Assembly (NCBI GenBank): GCA_018700525.1
Contig: JABITN010000196.1
Coordinates: forward strand, 1 to 64,000
Reading direction: 5' to 3'
Origin: Opitutales bacterium
GTDB lineage: Bacteria > Verrucomicrobiota > Verrucomicrobiia > Opitutales > Opitutaceae
Length of the DNA: 64,000 nt
Part shown: one piece after another, positions 43,017 through 50,639 of the stretch
Layout: the number at the start of each line of letters is the position of its first letter
How positions within the stretch are numbered: position 1 is the first letter of the stretch
Program-made: the position numbers and the translations under genes
Notes under the pieces: model-generated
Databases searched by the model: none
What the model was told of the DNA's origin: nothing
The model's input: only the letters and a program-made list of their open reading frames with translations

Positions 43017-43391
43017 TTACATTTTCGGCAGACTCGCAGGGATATCCAATCCATGGGTATCTTTGCGCTTCACGATTCTCAATCGAGAACGACGGCGAAG
43101 CATCCGGTCGAGCTTATCCACGAGTAAATCGATCGCCTTATGGCAATCCGGGTCACTAACCGAAACATTCATGCTCGGTCCATTAATCTCGATGTGTCCC
43201 TTTGCGATAAACCCGTGCTCTTTTCCGTTTTTCGGACGATCGGCCTCCAGTTCAACCTTCACCCTGATGATCCGCTCCTCATGCCGAAAAAGCTTTTCTA
43301 CCTTTTCAGTGACGCCCTGCTTCAGGGATTCCGTCAGATCCATGTGAATACCAGTAATGATCAGATCGTGGTTGTTGGCTTGCATATGCAT
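43017..43391 (-). CDS. hpf: ribosome hibernation promoting factor
   Basis: 124 residues. The start ATG at 43391 is backed by AAAGGAG four to five bases before it. The N-terminal NNHDLIITGIHMDLTESLKQGVTEKVEKLFRH and HIEINGPSMNVSV with the basic DLLVDKLDRMLRRRSRLRIV form the HPF/YfiA fold, which binds the decoding centre of stalled ribosomes. It is the short form with a short C-terminal tail (DTHGLDIPASLPKM). An upstream frame overlaps its start by 31 bases. Confidence 0.92.
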   Translation of the reverse strand: MHMQANNHDLIITGIHMDLTESLKQGVTEKVEKLFRHEERIIRVKVELEADRPKNGKEHGFIAKGHIEINGPSMNVSVSDPDCHKAIDLLVDKLDRMLRRRSRLRIVKRKDTHGLDIPASLPKM

Positions 43392-43792
43392 AGTTCTCCT
43401 TTGTTTTGTTGTTTTTTTGATAAAACCGCTACGCTTCGATAGCCAAGACTCCGCACTAAAACAACGGAATCGCTAAAAGCTATTCGCCCAACCCATTGGT
43501 CAGGATCGCACAGCGCGTTTCGGAAAATCCTTTTCATCTCTCTTGATACATCCGCTGAGAGATTTTCATATTGTTCAATGAACCCGAATCCGAAAGCAGA
43601 TAATACAGTCTTTAGATACAACCTCGCCGTTTCTTGGATGGGCTTGGGAGGGATAGAAAAATCAAACATTAAACTAGTTGAGACACTACACTCCGATCCT
43701 CCTGTTTGCAATCTTTCTAGAACCAAAACGGCTTCTTTTTTTATCGAGGCAAAAAGCCCTTGGCTTGAGCCGAATTCACCCCATTCGCGCAT
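43361..43792 (-). CDS. uncharacterised protein, overlaps the hpf start
   Basis: 143 residues, MREWGEFGSSQGLFASIKKE onward. The central part ETARLYLKTVLSAFGFGFIE, SREMKRIFRNALCDPDQWVG and IAFSDSVVLVRSLGYRSVAV reads as one compact protein with normal hydrophobic spacing. The frame runs through the Shine-Dalgarno of hpf and stops 31 bases inside it, so coupling with hpf is possible. No family is recognised. It might be chance; the same region has plus-strand frames that look random. Confidence 0.4.
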   Translation of the reverse strand: MREWGEFGSSQGLFASIKKEAVLVLERLQTGGSECSVSTSLMFDFSIPPKPIQETARLYLKTVLSAFGFGFIEQYENLSADVSREMKRIFRNALCDPDQWVGRIAFSDSVVLVRSLGYRSVAVLSKKQQNKGELCICKPTTTI

Positions 43793-43892
43793 CTCGAATC
43801 CAATTTCCGCGAAGCCCCTATCCTCAAGAGTCCATCCGCACCCAATCGATGAACGACCTCTCCAACCCTTTTCAAGCTAACAAAAATACGCT

Positions 43893-44681
43893 ATGCCAAT
43901 AACCGATTGGGGGTGGGAAATCGCCCAAGACGAACTCAACTCATGGATCATTCAGGACGACAACGATGTGATCCTAATCAACAAACCCGCCCTGGTTGTT
44001 TGCCATCCTTCAAAAAAAGGTCCCTGGTCATCTCTTGTTGGCGCCTGCCGAGAAGGCCTAGGGTATGAACGCATTCACCTGATAGCGCGTCTGGATCGCG
44101 AAACCAGCGGCATTATTCTTCTCGCTAAACATCGCCTGGCCGCGCGGCACTTCCAAATGGCCCTCGAACGTCGCGATGTTACCAAAAGCTATCTCGCCAT
44201 TCTCGAAGGCTCCTTGAAGAAAGTCACAGAAGTCGATGCCGCAGTAGGTAAGGACAAGAACAGTATCGTCCACTGCAAATCAACCGTGCGTGCCGATGGA
44301 CGACGCCAAGAAGCTCAAACACGCTTCACCCCCCTCCACGCAACCGACGACTACACACTCGCCCTCGTCGAACCTCTCACTGGTCGAAAACACCAAATCC
44401 GCATTCATGCCCAACACATAAACCATTCCGTAATTGGCGATAAACTCTACGGCCCCGACGAAACCCTTTTCCTCGATTTCATCGAAACCGGCTGGACTGA
44501 CGCCCTTGCCGAACAGCTACCCATCAACCGTCAAGCGCTACACGCCTATCGTATGACCTTCGAGCTTGAAACCGGCCCCCGAACCTTCGTCGCCCCGCCC
44601 ACCCAAGACCTCATAAACTTCTGCGAACAAAACCTAAATCTGTCTGAATCCAAGTTCCTCGAGCTAATCTCACCATTGTAA
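43893..44681 (+). CDS. RluA-family pseudouridine synthase
   Basis: 262 residues. The catalytic domain has LINKPALVVCHPSKK, ARLDRETSGIILLAKH with the catalytic Asp in R-L-D, and LTGRKHQIRIHAQHINHSVIG. There is no N-terminal S4 domain, as in the RluA/TruC type. The target (23S rRNA or tRNA) is not determinable from sequence. It is the only gene in its direction here, and the MFS gene follows with no close coupling. Confidence 0.88.
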   Translation: MPITDWGWEIAQDELNSWIIQDDNDVILINKPALVVCHPSKKGPWSSLVGACREGLGYERIHLIARLDRETSGIILLAKHRLAARHFQMALERRDVTKSYLAILEGSLKKVTEVDAAVGKDKNSIVHCKSTVRADGRRQEAQTRFTPLHATDDYTLALVEPLTGRKHQIRIHAQHINHSVIGDKLYGPDETLFLDFIETGWTDALAEQLPINRQALHAYRMTFELETGPRTFVAPPTQDLINFCEQNLNLSESKFLELISPL

Positions 44682-44771
44682 CTCCCTCCCGAGCGTAGTC
44701 TTTTCCCCTACAAGTAAATAGAGTGTTAATTAGCTCTTTATTTACATGGTTATTTGAGCTATCTTCTGAGC

Positions 44772-44888
44772 ATGAGATTCAATGCGCCAAGTATCGTATC
44801 AATGATGATTTTCTCGATTTTCGTTTGGGTTTACGTGCTCAACACAGCCTGGACGGTCGGAAAAGACCTTATCGCTGTGATTTTCTAG
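44772..44888 (+). CDS. possible 38-residue single-helix membrane protein
   Basis: The ATG at 44772 opens a frame of 38 codons ending TAG at 44886-44888. The product (MRFNAPSIVSMMIFSIFVWV, then a short tail YVLNTAWTVGKDLIAVIF) has one strong hydrophobic segment followed by a polar turn. It lies between the pseudouridine synthase and the MFS gene and is in a different frame from the MFS reading frame. No family is known and no clear ribosome site precedes it. Confidence 0.3.
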   Translation: MRFNAPSIVSMMIFSIFVWVYVLNTAWTVGKDLIAVIF

Positions 44889-44947
44889 ACCCTCTTCGCG
44901 GGCTTTTCGCTTTGCCCTCAAGCAAGTTCTCTTTTGGCTTTCCCCAC

Positions 44948-46333
44948 GTGGCCACCCTCTCTCCTGACCTAGCTCTTAAGCAGCCCAATATTCGTCGCTT
45001 CATTGCGTTTCGAATTCTCTTCAATGCGCGATTCTACTATCCGGTCTTTACAATCCTATTTCTGGATTTCGGCCTGTCGCTAGAACAATTCGCTATTCTA
45101 AACGCCGCTTGGGCGGCTACCATTGTGCTACTCGAAGTTCCTTCGGGAGCTTTAGCAGACACGATTGGGCGGCGCAATCTAGTGATCGCCGCAGCCTTGA
45201 TCATGATCCTGGAGATGGCTTTACTCTGCTTCGCTCCGATCGGAAACATGCCGATAGTCTTCTATCTCTTCCTCATCAATCGTATTCTAAGCGGAGCGGC
45301 TGAAGCCTCAGCTAGCGGAGCCGACGAAGCCCTCGCCTACGATACCCTAAAAGATCTTGGGATGGAGAAAAGCTGGGGTCGCGTATTGGAAAGCCAAATG
45401 CGCTACCAATCCATCGCATTCATCCTCTCCATGTCTCTCGGAGCTCTACTCTACGATGCCGACCGACTCAACCAATTCTTAGCATTCGCCTCAATCGACA
45501 TCGTTGTCGCGAAGGAAACCGCGATGCGGCTTCCGCTAATCCTAACGCTTTTATTAGGCATAGGAGCCTTCTTCGTAGCGATCGGCCTCAAAGAACCCAA
45601 ATCCGAACAAGCGACTCGCAAAAAGCTCCGCTACTCGGAAGCTCGTCAAAGCACAAAGGCAGCATTCGCGAAAACGCTCGCCACCGGAAAATGGATACTC
45701 AACACGCCCGCTGCGCTAATGATTATCCTAGCCGGATTCCTCATCGATCACATGGTGCGAATGATCCTCACTTTGAATAGCGAATACTACCGCCGCATCG
45801 ATCTGCCAGAAGCTGCCTTCGGTCTCATTAGCGCCTGTTTTGGAGTCATGGGTATTTTTATGCCAAAACTCGGACGCTGGCTTTCCGAGAACCGAACCAA
45901 ATCATTCAACTACTACGCTTTAGCAATCGCTACATTCCTGGGACTCTTCGGCATGTCATGGTTTGTCCCCTACTGGGGCATAGCGCCAATGGTCCTCATT
46001 TACGGAGCCATCTCCCTAACCGGTTTCCTAGTGAGTGCCTACCTCAACGAAATCACTGCATCCGAATCCCGCGCTACGGCTCTCAGTTTCAAAGGACTGT
46101 CCTACAACCTCGCCTATGGAGGGATCGGAATCCTTTACTCGCTACTCGTCTACAACCTAAGAAACAACCAAGTAAGCCAAGGCGTCTCGGACGAAACCAT
46201 CGAAGCCAACTTATTTCAAGATGCCCTTGGCTATTTCCCCAGCTACTTCGCTGCAGCATTCTGTATAGTCTTGCTCTACGGCATCCTAAACCGCCGCTCT
46301 CTCGACCTCAGTCCCTCTAAACCTTTCTCCTAA
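44948..46333 (+). CDS. MFS transporter
   Basis: 461 residues if translation starts at the GTG at 44948; the frame is open upstream to 44723, but those 75 codons are polar and look non-coding. Twelve hydrophobic helices are suggested. The loop between helices 2 and 3 has GALADTIGRRNLVI, the major facilitator D-x-x-G-R-R pattern. A middle loop (KLRYSEARQSTKAAFAKTL) follows helix 6. The substrate is unknown. It resembles sugar- or drug-type MFS proteins without diagnostic marks. Confidence 0.85.
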   Translation: MATLSPDLALKQPNIRRFIAFRILFNARFYYPVFTILFLDFGLSLEQFAILNAAWAATIVLLEVPSGALADTIGRRNLVIAAALIMILEMALLCFAPIGNMPIVFYLFLINRILSGAAEASASGADEALAYDTLKDLGMEKSWGRVLESQMRYQSIAFILSMSLGALLYDADRLNQFLAFASIDIVVAKETAMRLPLILTLLLGIGAFFVAIGLKEPKSEQATRKKLRYSEARQSTKAAFAKTLATGKWILNTPAALMIILAGFLIDHMVRMILTLNSEYYRRIDLPEAAFGLISACFGVMGIFMPKLGRWLSENRTKSFNYYALAIATFLGLFGMSWFVPYWGIAPMVLIYGAISLTGFLVSAYLNEITASESRATALSFKGLSYNLAYGGIGILYSLLVYNLRNNQVSQGVSDETIEANLFQDALGYFPSYFAAAFCIVLLYGILNRRSLDLSPSKPFS

Positions 46334-46440
46334 AATCAGCGCTAGATCCGAATCGAAGACTGATCGTCTTTAAATTTACTATGTCGCGATTCTCAAGGGA
46401 GATCACGCGGTAGCTCTGCGAGAATTCATCCACAGACGCA

Positions 46441-46470
46441 AAAAAATCGGTCTCCTATTCAGGAGACCGA
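46441..46470 (-). terminator. Rho-independent terminator of glnB
   Basis: TCGGTCTCCT at 46447-46456 pairs perfectly with AGGAGACCGA at 46461-46470 around ATTC. On the minus strand the stem is followed by TTTTTTTGCG. It lies about 40 bases past the glnB stop. Confidence 0.85.
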
Positions 46471-46507
46471 CTTGTAAGTTTTTGCGAGGGAAGGCTCCTA
46501 GGTTGAC

Positions 46508-46888
<381 letters not shown>

Positions 46889-46933
46889 TTACGTAAATGC
46901 AAGTAAATGTGTTACTTAGCTTTTAGAGCGCGT

Positions 46934-48328
46934 TTATGTGTTCGAGTGGTTGTAAGCTTCTTGTCCGTGTTCGGAGATATCAAGGCCTTCGAATTCTTCC
47001 TCCTCCGATACGCGCACTCCCATTACCGCCTTCAAGATAAGGAACAGAGCTCCAGAGAATACAAACGCGAATACGTAGACTCCGATCACGCCGATGAACT
47101 GAGACATAAGGTTAGCTCCGCCGAATATTCCAACTGCAAGAGTACCCCAGATTCCGCATACGCCGTGTACCGAGATTGCTCCGACTGGATCGTCGATCTT
47201 GATTTTGTCGAAGAAGATAATCGAAAAGACTACCAATACTCCGCCAATTGCTCCCATAAGCATCGCTTCGAACACCGTTACCGCATCCGCTCCCGCAGTG
47301 ATACTGACGAGGCCTGCGAGAAGGCCATTCAGAGCCATGGAAAGATCTGGTTTCTTAAGAACAATCCAAGAGATCAAAATTGAAGAAATGCCCCCGGCAG
47401 CTGCGGCAAGCGCTGTGGTTGTGAACACCAAACCTAGTGGACCTGGATTTGCAGAAAGAACCGATCCGCCATTGAATCCGAACCATCCGAAAAATAGCAA
47501 GAAAACACCCACGGCTGCCAATGGCATGCTGTGACCGACAATCGGCTTTATCGAACCGTCCTTCGCATACTTCCCACTACGAGGTCCCAAGATCATAACA
47601 GCTGCTAGAGCTGCCGCACCGCCGAATCCGTGGACGACAGTCGAACCTGCAAAATCATAGAATGCTGCGTCGCCACCACCCAAAGTCGAAAGCCAGCCAC
47701 CACCCCAGTGCCAAGAACCAGCGATCGTATAGCCAAATGCTACGAGAATCGTAGAATAGATCATGAAAGAAGAGAGCTTGATACGCTCTGCAACTGCTCC
47801 CGAAACAATCGTCGCTGCAGTAGCCGCGAACATCGCTTGGAATATAAAGTCGCCGTATCCGGTCATCGCGAGACTCAGTCCGCCATATCCCCAGGTATCG
47901 CCACCGTCAGCATTAAGATCCCCAATCGGACCGTTGATACCAAGCCATCCTGGAATCTGCCAGGCATCGACAGGATAGTGCGTATTGAATCCAAGAACGG
48001 CATAAGTGACTAGACCGATGGAAATGATCCATACATTCTTGAACAAGATGTTAACCGTATTTTTCGACTGAGTTAATCCAGCTTCAAGCGTCGCAAATCC
48101 CAAGTGCATAATGAACACGAGGGCTGCGGCAATCACCGTCCAAAGCATCGAAACCGTAAAGAAATCGAATGCCGGCGCATATTCAGCGCCGGATGCCTCA
48201 ACGAGTTCAAGGTACTCGTCAACGGGTCCCGCTTCTTCTTGGGCCATCGCTGGCGTTAGATCGAACACCGCAATCGCTACAATGGCGAAAAGCAAAGGTC
48301 CGGTTAGTTTTCTAAGGAGTTTTTTCAT
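46934..48328 (-). CDS. amtB: ammonium transporter
   Basis: 464 residues. A signal peptide (ending TPAMA) and eleven hydrophobic helices fit the trimeric Amt channel. Conserved blocks: LGFATLEAGLTQSKNTVNIL, ATAATIVSGAVAERIKLSSF, HWGGGWLS with the external Trp region, TVVHGFGGAAALAAVMILGP with the first pore His, GFNGGSVLSANP and ISVHGVCGIWGTLAVGIFGG with the second His. The C-terminal tail binds PII in homologues. A near-perfect sigma-54 promoter (48400-48414) is the likely start of transcription, so expression should rise when nitrogen is short. Confidence 0.96.
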   Translation of the reverse strand: MKKLLRKLTGPLLFAIVAIAVFDLTPAMAQEEAGPVDEYLELVEASGAEYAPAFDFFTVSMLWTVIAAALVFIMHLGFATLEAGLTQSKNTVNILFKNVWIISIGLVTYAVLGFNTHYPVDAWQIPGWLGINGPIGDLNADGGDTWGYGGLSLAMTGYGDFIFQAMFAATAATIVSGAVAERIKLSSFMIYSTILVAFGYTIAGSWHWGGGWLSTLGGGDAAFYDFAGSTVVHGFGGAAALAAVMILGPRSGKYAKDGSIKPIVGHSMPLAAVGVFLLFFGWFGFNGGSVLSANPGPLGLVFTTTALAAAAGGISSILISWIVLKKPDLSMALNGLLAGLVSITAGADAVTVFEAMLMGAIGGVLVVFSIIFFDKIKIDDPVGAISVHGVCGIWGTLAVGIFGGANLMSQFIGVIGVYVFAFVFSGALFLILKAVMGVRVSEEEEFEGLDISEHGQEAYNHSNT

Positions 48329-48399
48329 GTCGTTCGTTAGATATTATATGGTCAGGAAAGGAAACTGCGCATTCGCAGATCAAGTCATTTCCTTCTTTA

Positions 48400-48414
48400 G
48401 CAACTGGCGTGCCA
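48400..48414 (-). promoter_or_regulatory. sigma-54 promoter of amt-glnB
   Basis: The minus strand reads TGGCACGCCAGTTGC, a match to TGGCACG-N4-TTGC with the -24 GG and -12 GC at the right spacing. Transcription should begin near 48389, giving about 60 bases of leader before the ATG at 48328. Confidence 0.8.
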
Positions 48415-48451
48415 CCTAGATCAACTCCTCCAAAAATTAGGTTTACCCTCC

Positions 48452-48470
48452 ATTCATTGCCAAAATGAAT
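48452..48470. promoter_or_regulatory. inverted repeat upstream of the sigma-54 promoter
   Basis: ATTCATT at 48452-48458 and AATGAAT at 48464-48470 form a perfect 7-bp inverted repeat around GCCAA, centred about 72 bases upstream of the predicted start. Enhancer-binding proteins sit at such distances, but the sequence does not match the NtrC consensus. Confidence 0.35.
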
Positions 48471-48528
48471 ATCGAACAAGGGCGATTACCCCGCGCCCCT
48501 GCTCAAATTTGACCATATAGATCTCGAC

Positions 48529-48560
48529 ATAAAAAAGACCGCTCAAAATTGAGCGGTCTT
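48529..48560 (-). terminator. Rho-independent terminator of aspS
   Basis: AAGACCGCTCAA at 48535-48546 pairs perfectly with TTGAGCGGTCTT at 48549-48560 and is followed on the minus strand by TTTTTT. It lies about 30 bases past the aspS stop. Confidence 0.85.
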
Positions 48561-48588
48561 AGGAAATTGAACGAACTGAAGACGCGAC

Positions 48589-50391
48589 TTATTCAGTTTC
48601 TTCATCCATATCGAGCGTTTCGATATGGAGCTCCTTGAGCTGCTTGTCGGCAACGCGACTTGGACTATCGGTCATCAAACACTGCCCCTTCTGAGTCTTC
48701 GGAAAAGCAATCACTTCACGAATACTCGCCACTCCGCACAAGATCATGACCAAACGATCCAAGCCAAATGCGATTCCACCATGTGGAGGCGCTCCATACT
48801 TGAACGATTCAAGCATATATCCAAAACGACTCTCGACAACGTCCGCTGAAATATTCAGCACATCTTCGAATACCTTTTTCTGGAGATCCGCCTGATGGAT
48901 ACGGATACTACCGCCTCCAAGCTCAACCCCATTCAGGACTAAATCATAATGCTGACCGCGAACCCGCTTAGGATCCGAATCCAAATACTGAATATCCTCG
49001 GTAACCGGCGATGTGAACGGATGATGCGACGCAACATAGCGACCATGCTCTTCTTCGTAAACCATCAGCGGGAAATCCACTACCCATAGGAAGTTGAACT
49101 GGTCCGCAGGGATCGTCAACTTGCCACGCTTTTTCAAGAGCTCTGCGCACTCAAGACGCGTCCGTCCCAAAATCGCGCACGCCTGCTCCCAATCCGAAGC
49201 TGCGAAAAATACGATATCTCCTTCTTCCAAAGATAAACGCTCCTTTAAAGCAGCTTTTTCTTCGTCCGAGAAAAACTTGACGATCGGCGACTTCCATTCG
49301 CCACCTTCTATCTTAATAAAAGCCAATCCCTTCGCTCCAAGCGATTTTGCGACTTCCTCGAGATTCTTCATCTCGCCTTGAGTCACGTCCGCCAGCGTCG
49401 GGGCCTTGAAAGCTTTAACTACGCCTCCTTTTTTTACTGTTCCGGAGAAAACCTTGAAAGACGAAGCAGCGAAAACATCAGAGAAATCTTCGATCTCCAA
49501 ACCGAAACGCGTGTCCGGCTTGTCCACGCCGTACTTATCCATCGCTTCCTGATAAGGCATACGTTGAAACGGCGCAGAAATATCGATTCCCAGCGTTTCT
49601 TTCCAGACGCGCTTCATCAATCCTTCGACCAACGCGTACATGTCTTCGCGGTCGATGAACGAAAGCTCGATATCGAGTTGCGTAAACTCCATCTGGCGGT
49701 CCGCCCTTAAATCCTCGTCACGGTAACAACGCGCGATCTGGTAGTATCGCTCCACGCCACTGACCATCAGCATCTGCTTGAATTGCTGCGGCGACTGAGG
49801 CAACGCGTAGAAATGGCCCGGCTGAATACGGCTCGGTACCAAATACTCGCGAGCGCCTTCCGGAGTGCTCTTAAAGAGAGTCGGCGTTTCCACATCGTAG
49901 AAACCTTCATCGTCCATAAAATTACGGATAGCCCGCGAAGTTTCGTGACGCAGCTTGAGCATGCGACGCATTTTCCCGCGACGCAAATCGAGGTAACGGT
50001 ACTTCAAACGAAGATCTTCGTTAACCTTGTCTCCCTTCTCATCGTCAATTGGAAATGGCGGCGTGTCCGAGATATTGTGAACGATCACAATCGAGCAATC
50101 GACCTCGATCTCGCCGGTCGGCAAACCGGAATTCACATTATCCCCTTCGCGAGCCTCCACAAGACCTTCAATCTCAATCACGGATTCGTCCTTCAAGGTC
50201 CGAACCAAATCATTGAACGCATTATCGTCGCTATGCGGATTGGCCTTAACCTGAGTCAAGCCTTCACGGTCTCTCAAATCGATGAAGAGAATACCGCCGT
50301 GATCGCGAATGGAATCAATCCACCCGATCAACGAGACCGATTTTCCAACGTCGCTTCCGCGAAGTTGACCACAATGATGCGTACGTTTCAT
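48589..50391 (-). CDS. aspS: aspartyl-tRNA synthetase
   Basis: 600 residues, the bacterial class IIb type. N-terminal OB anticodon-binding domain (VGKSVSLIGWIDSIRDHGGI and the IDLRDREGLTQV pattern, about residues 15-50), core motif 2 RCYRDEDLRADRQMEFTQLD (about 215-235), a GAD domain (about 300-420), and motif 3 GGIAFGLDRLVMILCG near residue 535. No tRNA-dependent amidotransferase genes are in view, so whether it is discriminating cannot be said. Divergent from ileS across 248 bases. Confidence 0.96.
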   Translation of the reverse strand: MKRTHHCGQLRGSDVGKSVSLIGWIDSIRDHGGILFIDLRDREGLTQVKANPHSDDNAFNDLVRTLKDESVIEIEGLVEAREGDNVNSGLPTGEIEVDCSIVIVHNISDTPPFPIDDEKGDKVNEDLRLKYRYLDLRRGKMRRMLKLRHETSRAIRNFMDDEGFYDVETPTLFKSTPEGAREYLVPSRIQPGHFYALPQSPQQFKQMLMVSGVERYYQIARCYRDEDLRADRQMEFTQLDIELSFIDREDMYALVEGLMKRVWKETLGIDISAPFQRMPYQEAMDKYGVDKPDTRFGLEIEDFSDVFAASSFKVFSGTVKKGGVVKAFKAPTLADVTQGEMKNLEEVAKSLGAKGLAFIKIEGGEWKSPIVKFFSDEEKAALKERLSLEEGDIVFFAASDWEQACAILGRTRLECAELLKKRGKLTIPADQFNFLWVVDFPLMVYEEEHGRYVASHHPFTSPVTEDIQYLDSDPKRVRGQHYDLVLNGVELGGGSIRIHQADLQKKVFEDVLNISADVVESRFGYMLESFKYGAPPHGGIAFGLDRLVMILCGVASIREVIAFPKTQKGQCLMTDSPSRVADKQLKELHIETLDMDEETE

Positions 50392-50589
50392 TTAATTGCT
50401 TCTGGTTTAGATAGAGATGAACCCCGGAAGGCGCGAACATTGGGCAAATCTCTCGAAAGAATGCAACTGCAATTCCTTGCCTCTTCACTATAGAAGACAA
50501 TTCTTCGCGTTTTTCTCTCAATATTTCATACGAAATCGATCTAAACAACCTACATACTCCCCTATTTCCCTAGCCTCTCGCCTCCAACC

Positions 50590-50618
50590 TTGACAGCCAG
50601 AGACCGATGGACAATATC
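50590..50618 (+). promoter_or_regulatory. candidate sigma-70 promoter of ileS
   Basis: A perfect TTGACA at 50590-50595 is followed after 17 bases by AATATC at 50613-50618, a weak -10. The start would lie near 50625, giving a leader of only about 15 bases before the ATG at 50640. Confidence 0.4.
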
Positions 50619-50639
50619 CGCGCATTCTTCGTCTAGGGT

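Noticed and set aside
43578-43880. A 100-codon plus-strand frame between hpf and the pseudouridine synthase
   Set aside because: It is polar and Pro/Ser-rich without hydrophobic spacing, and the minus-strand frame across it looks far more protein-like.
44723-44947. N-terminal extension of the MFS gene
   Set aside because: These 75 codons are polar and Arg-rich, unlike a transporter start. The GTG at 44948 precedes the first real membrane helix.
49783-50493. A 236-codon plus-strand frame antisense to aspS
   Set aside because: It lies entirely over aspS and its leader, with no family match and low-quality composition; it is a shadow of the aspS codon pattern.
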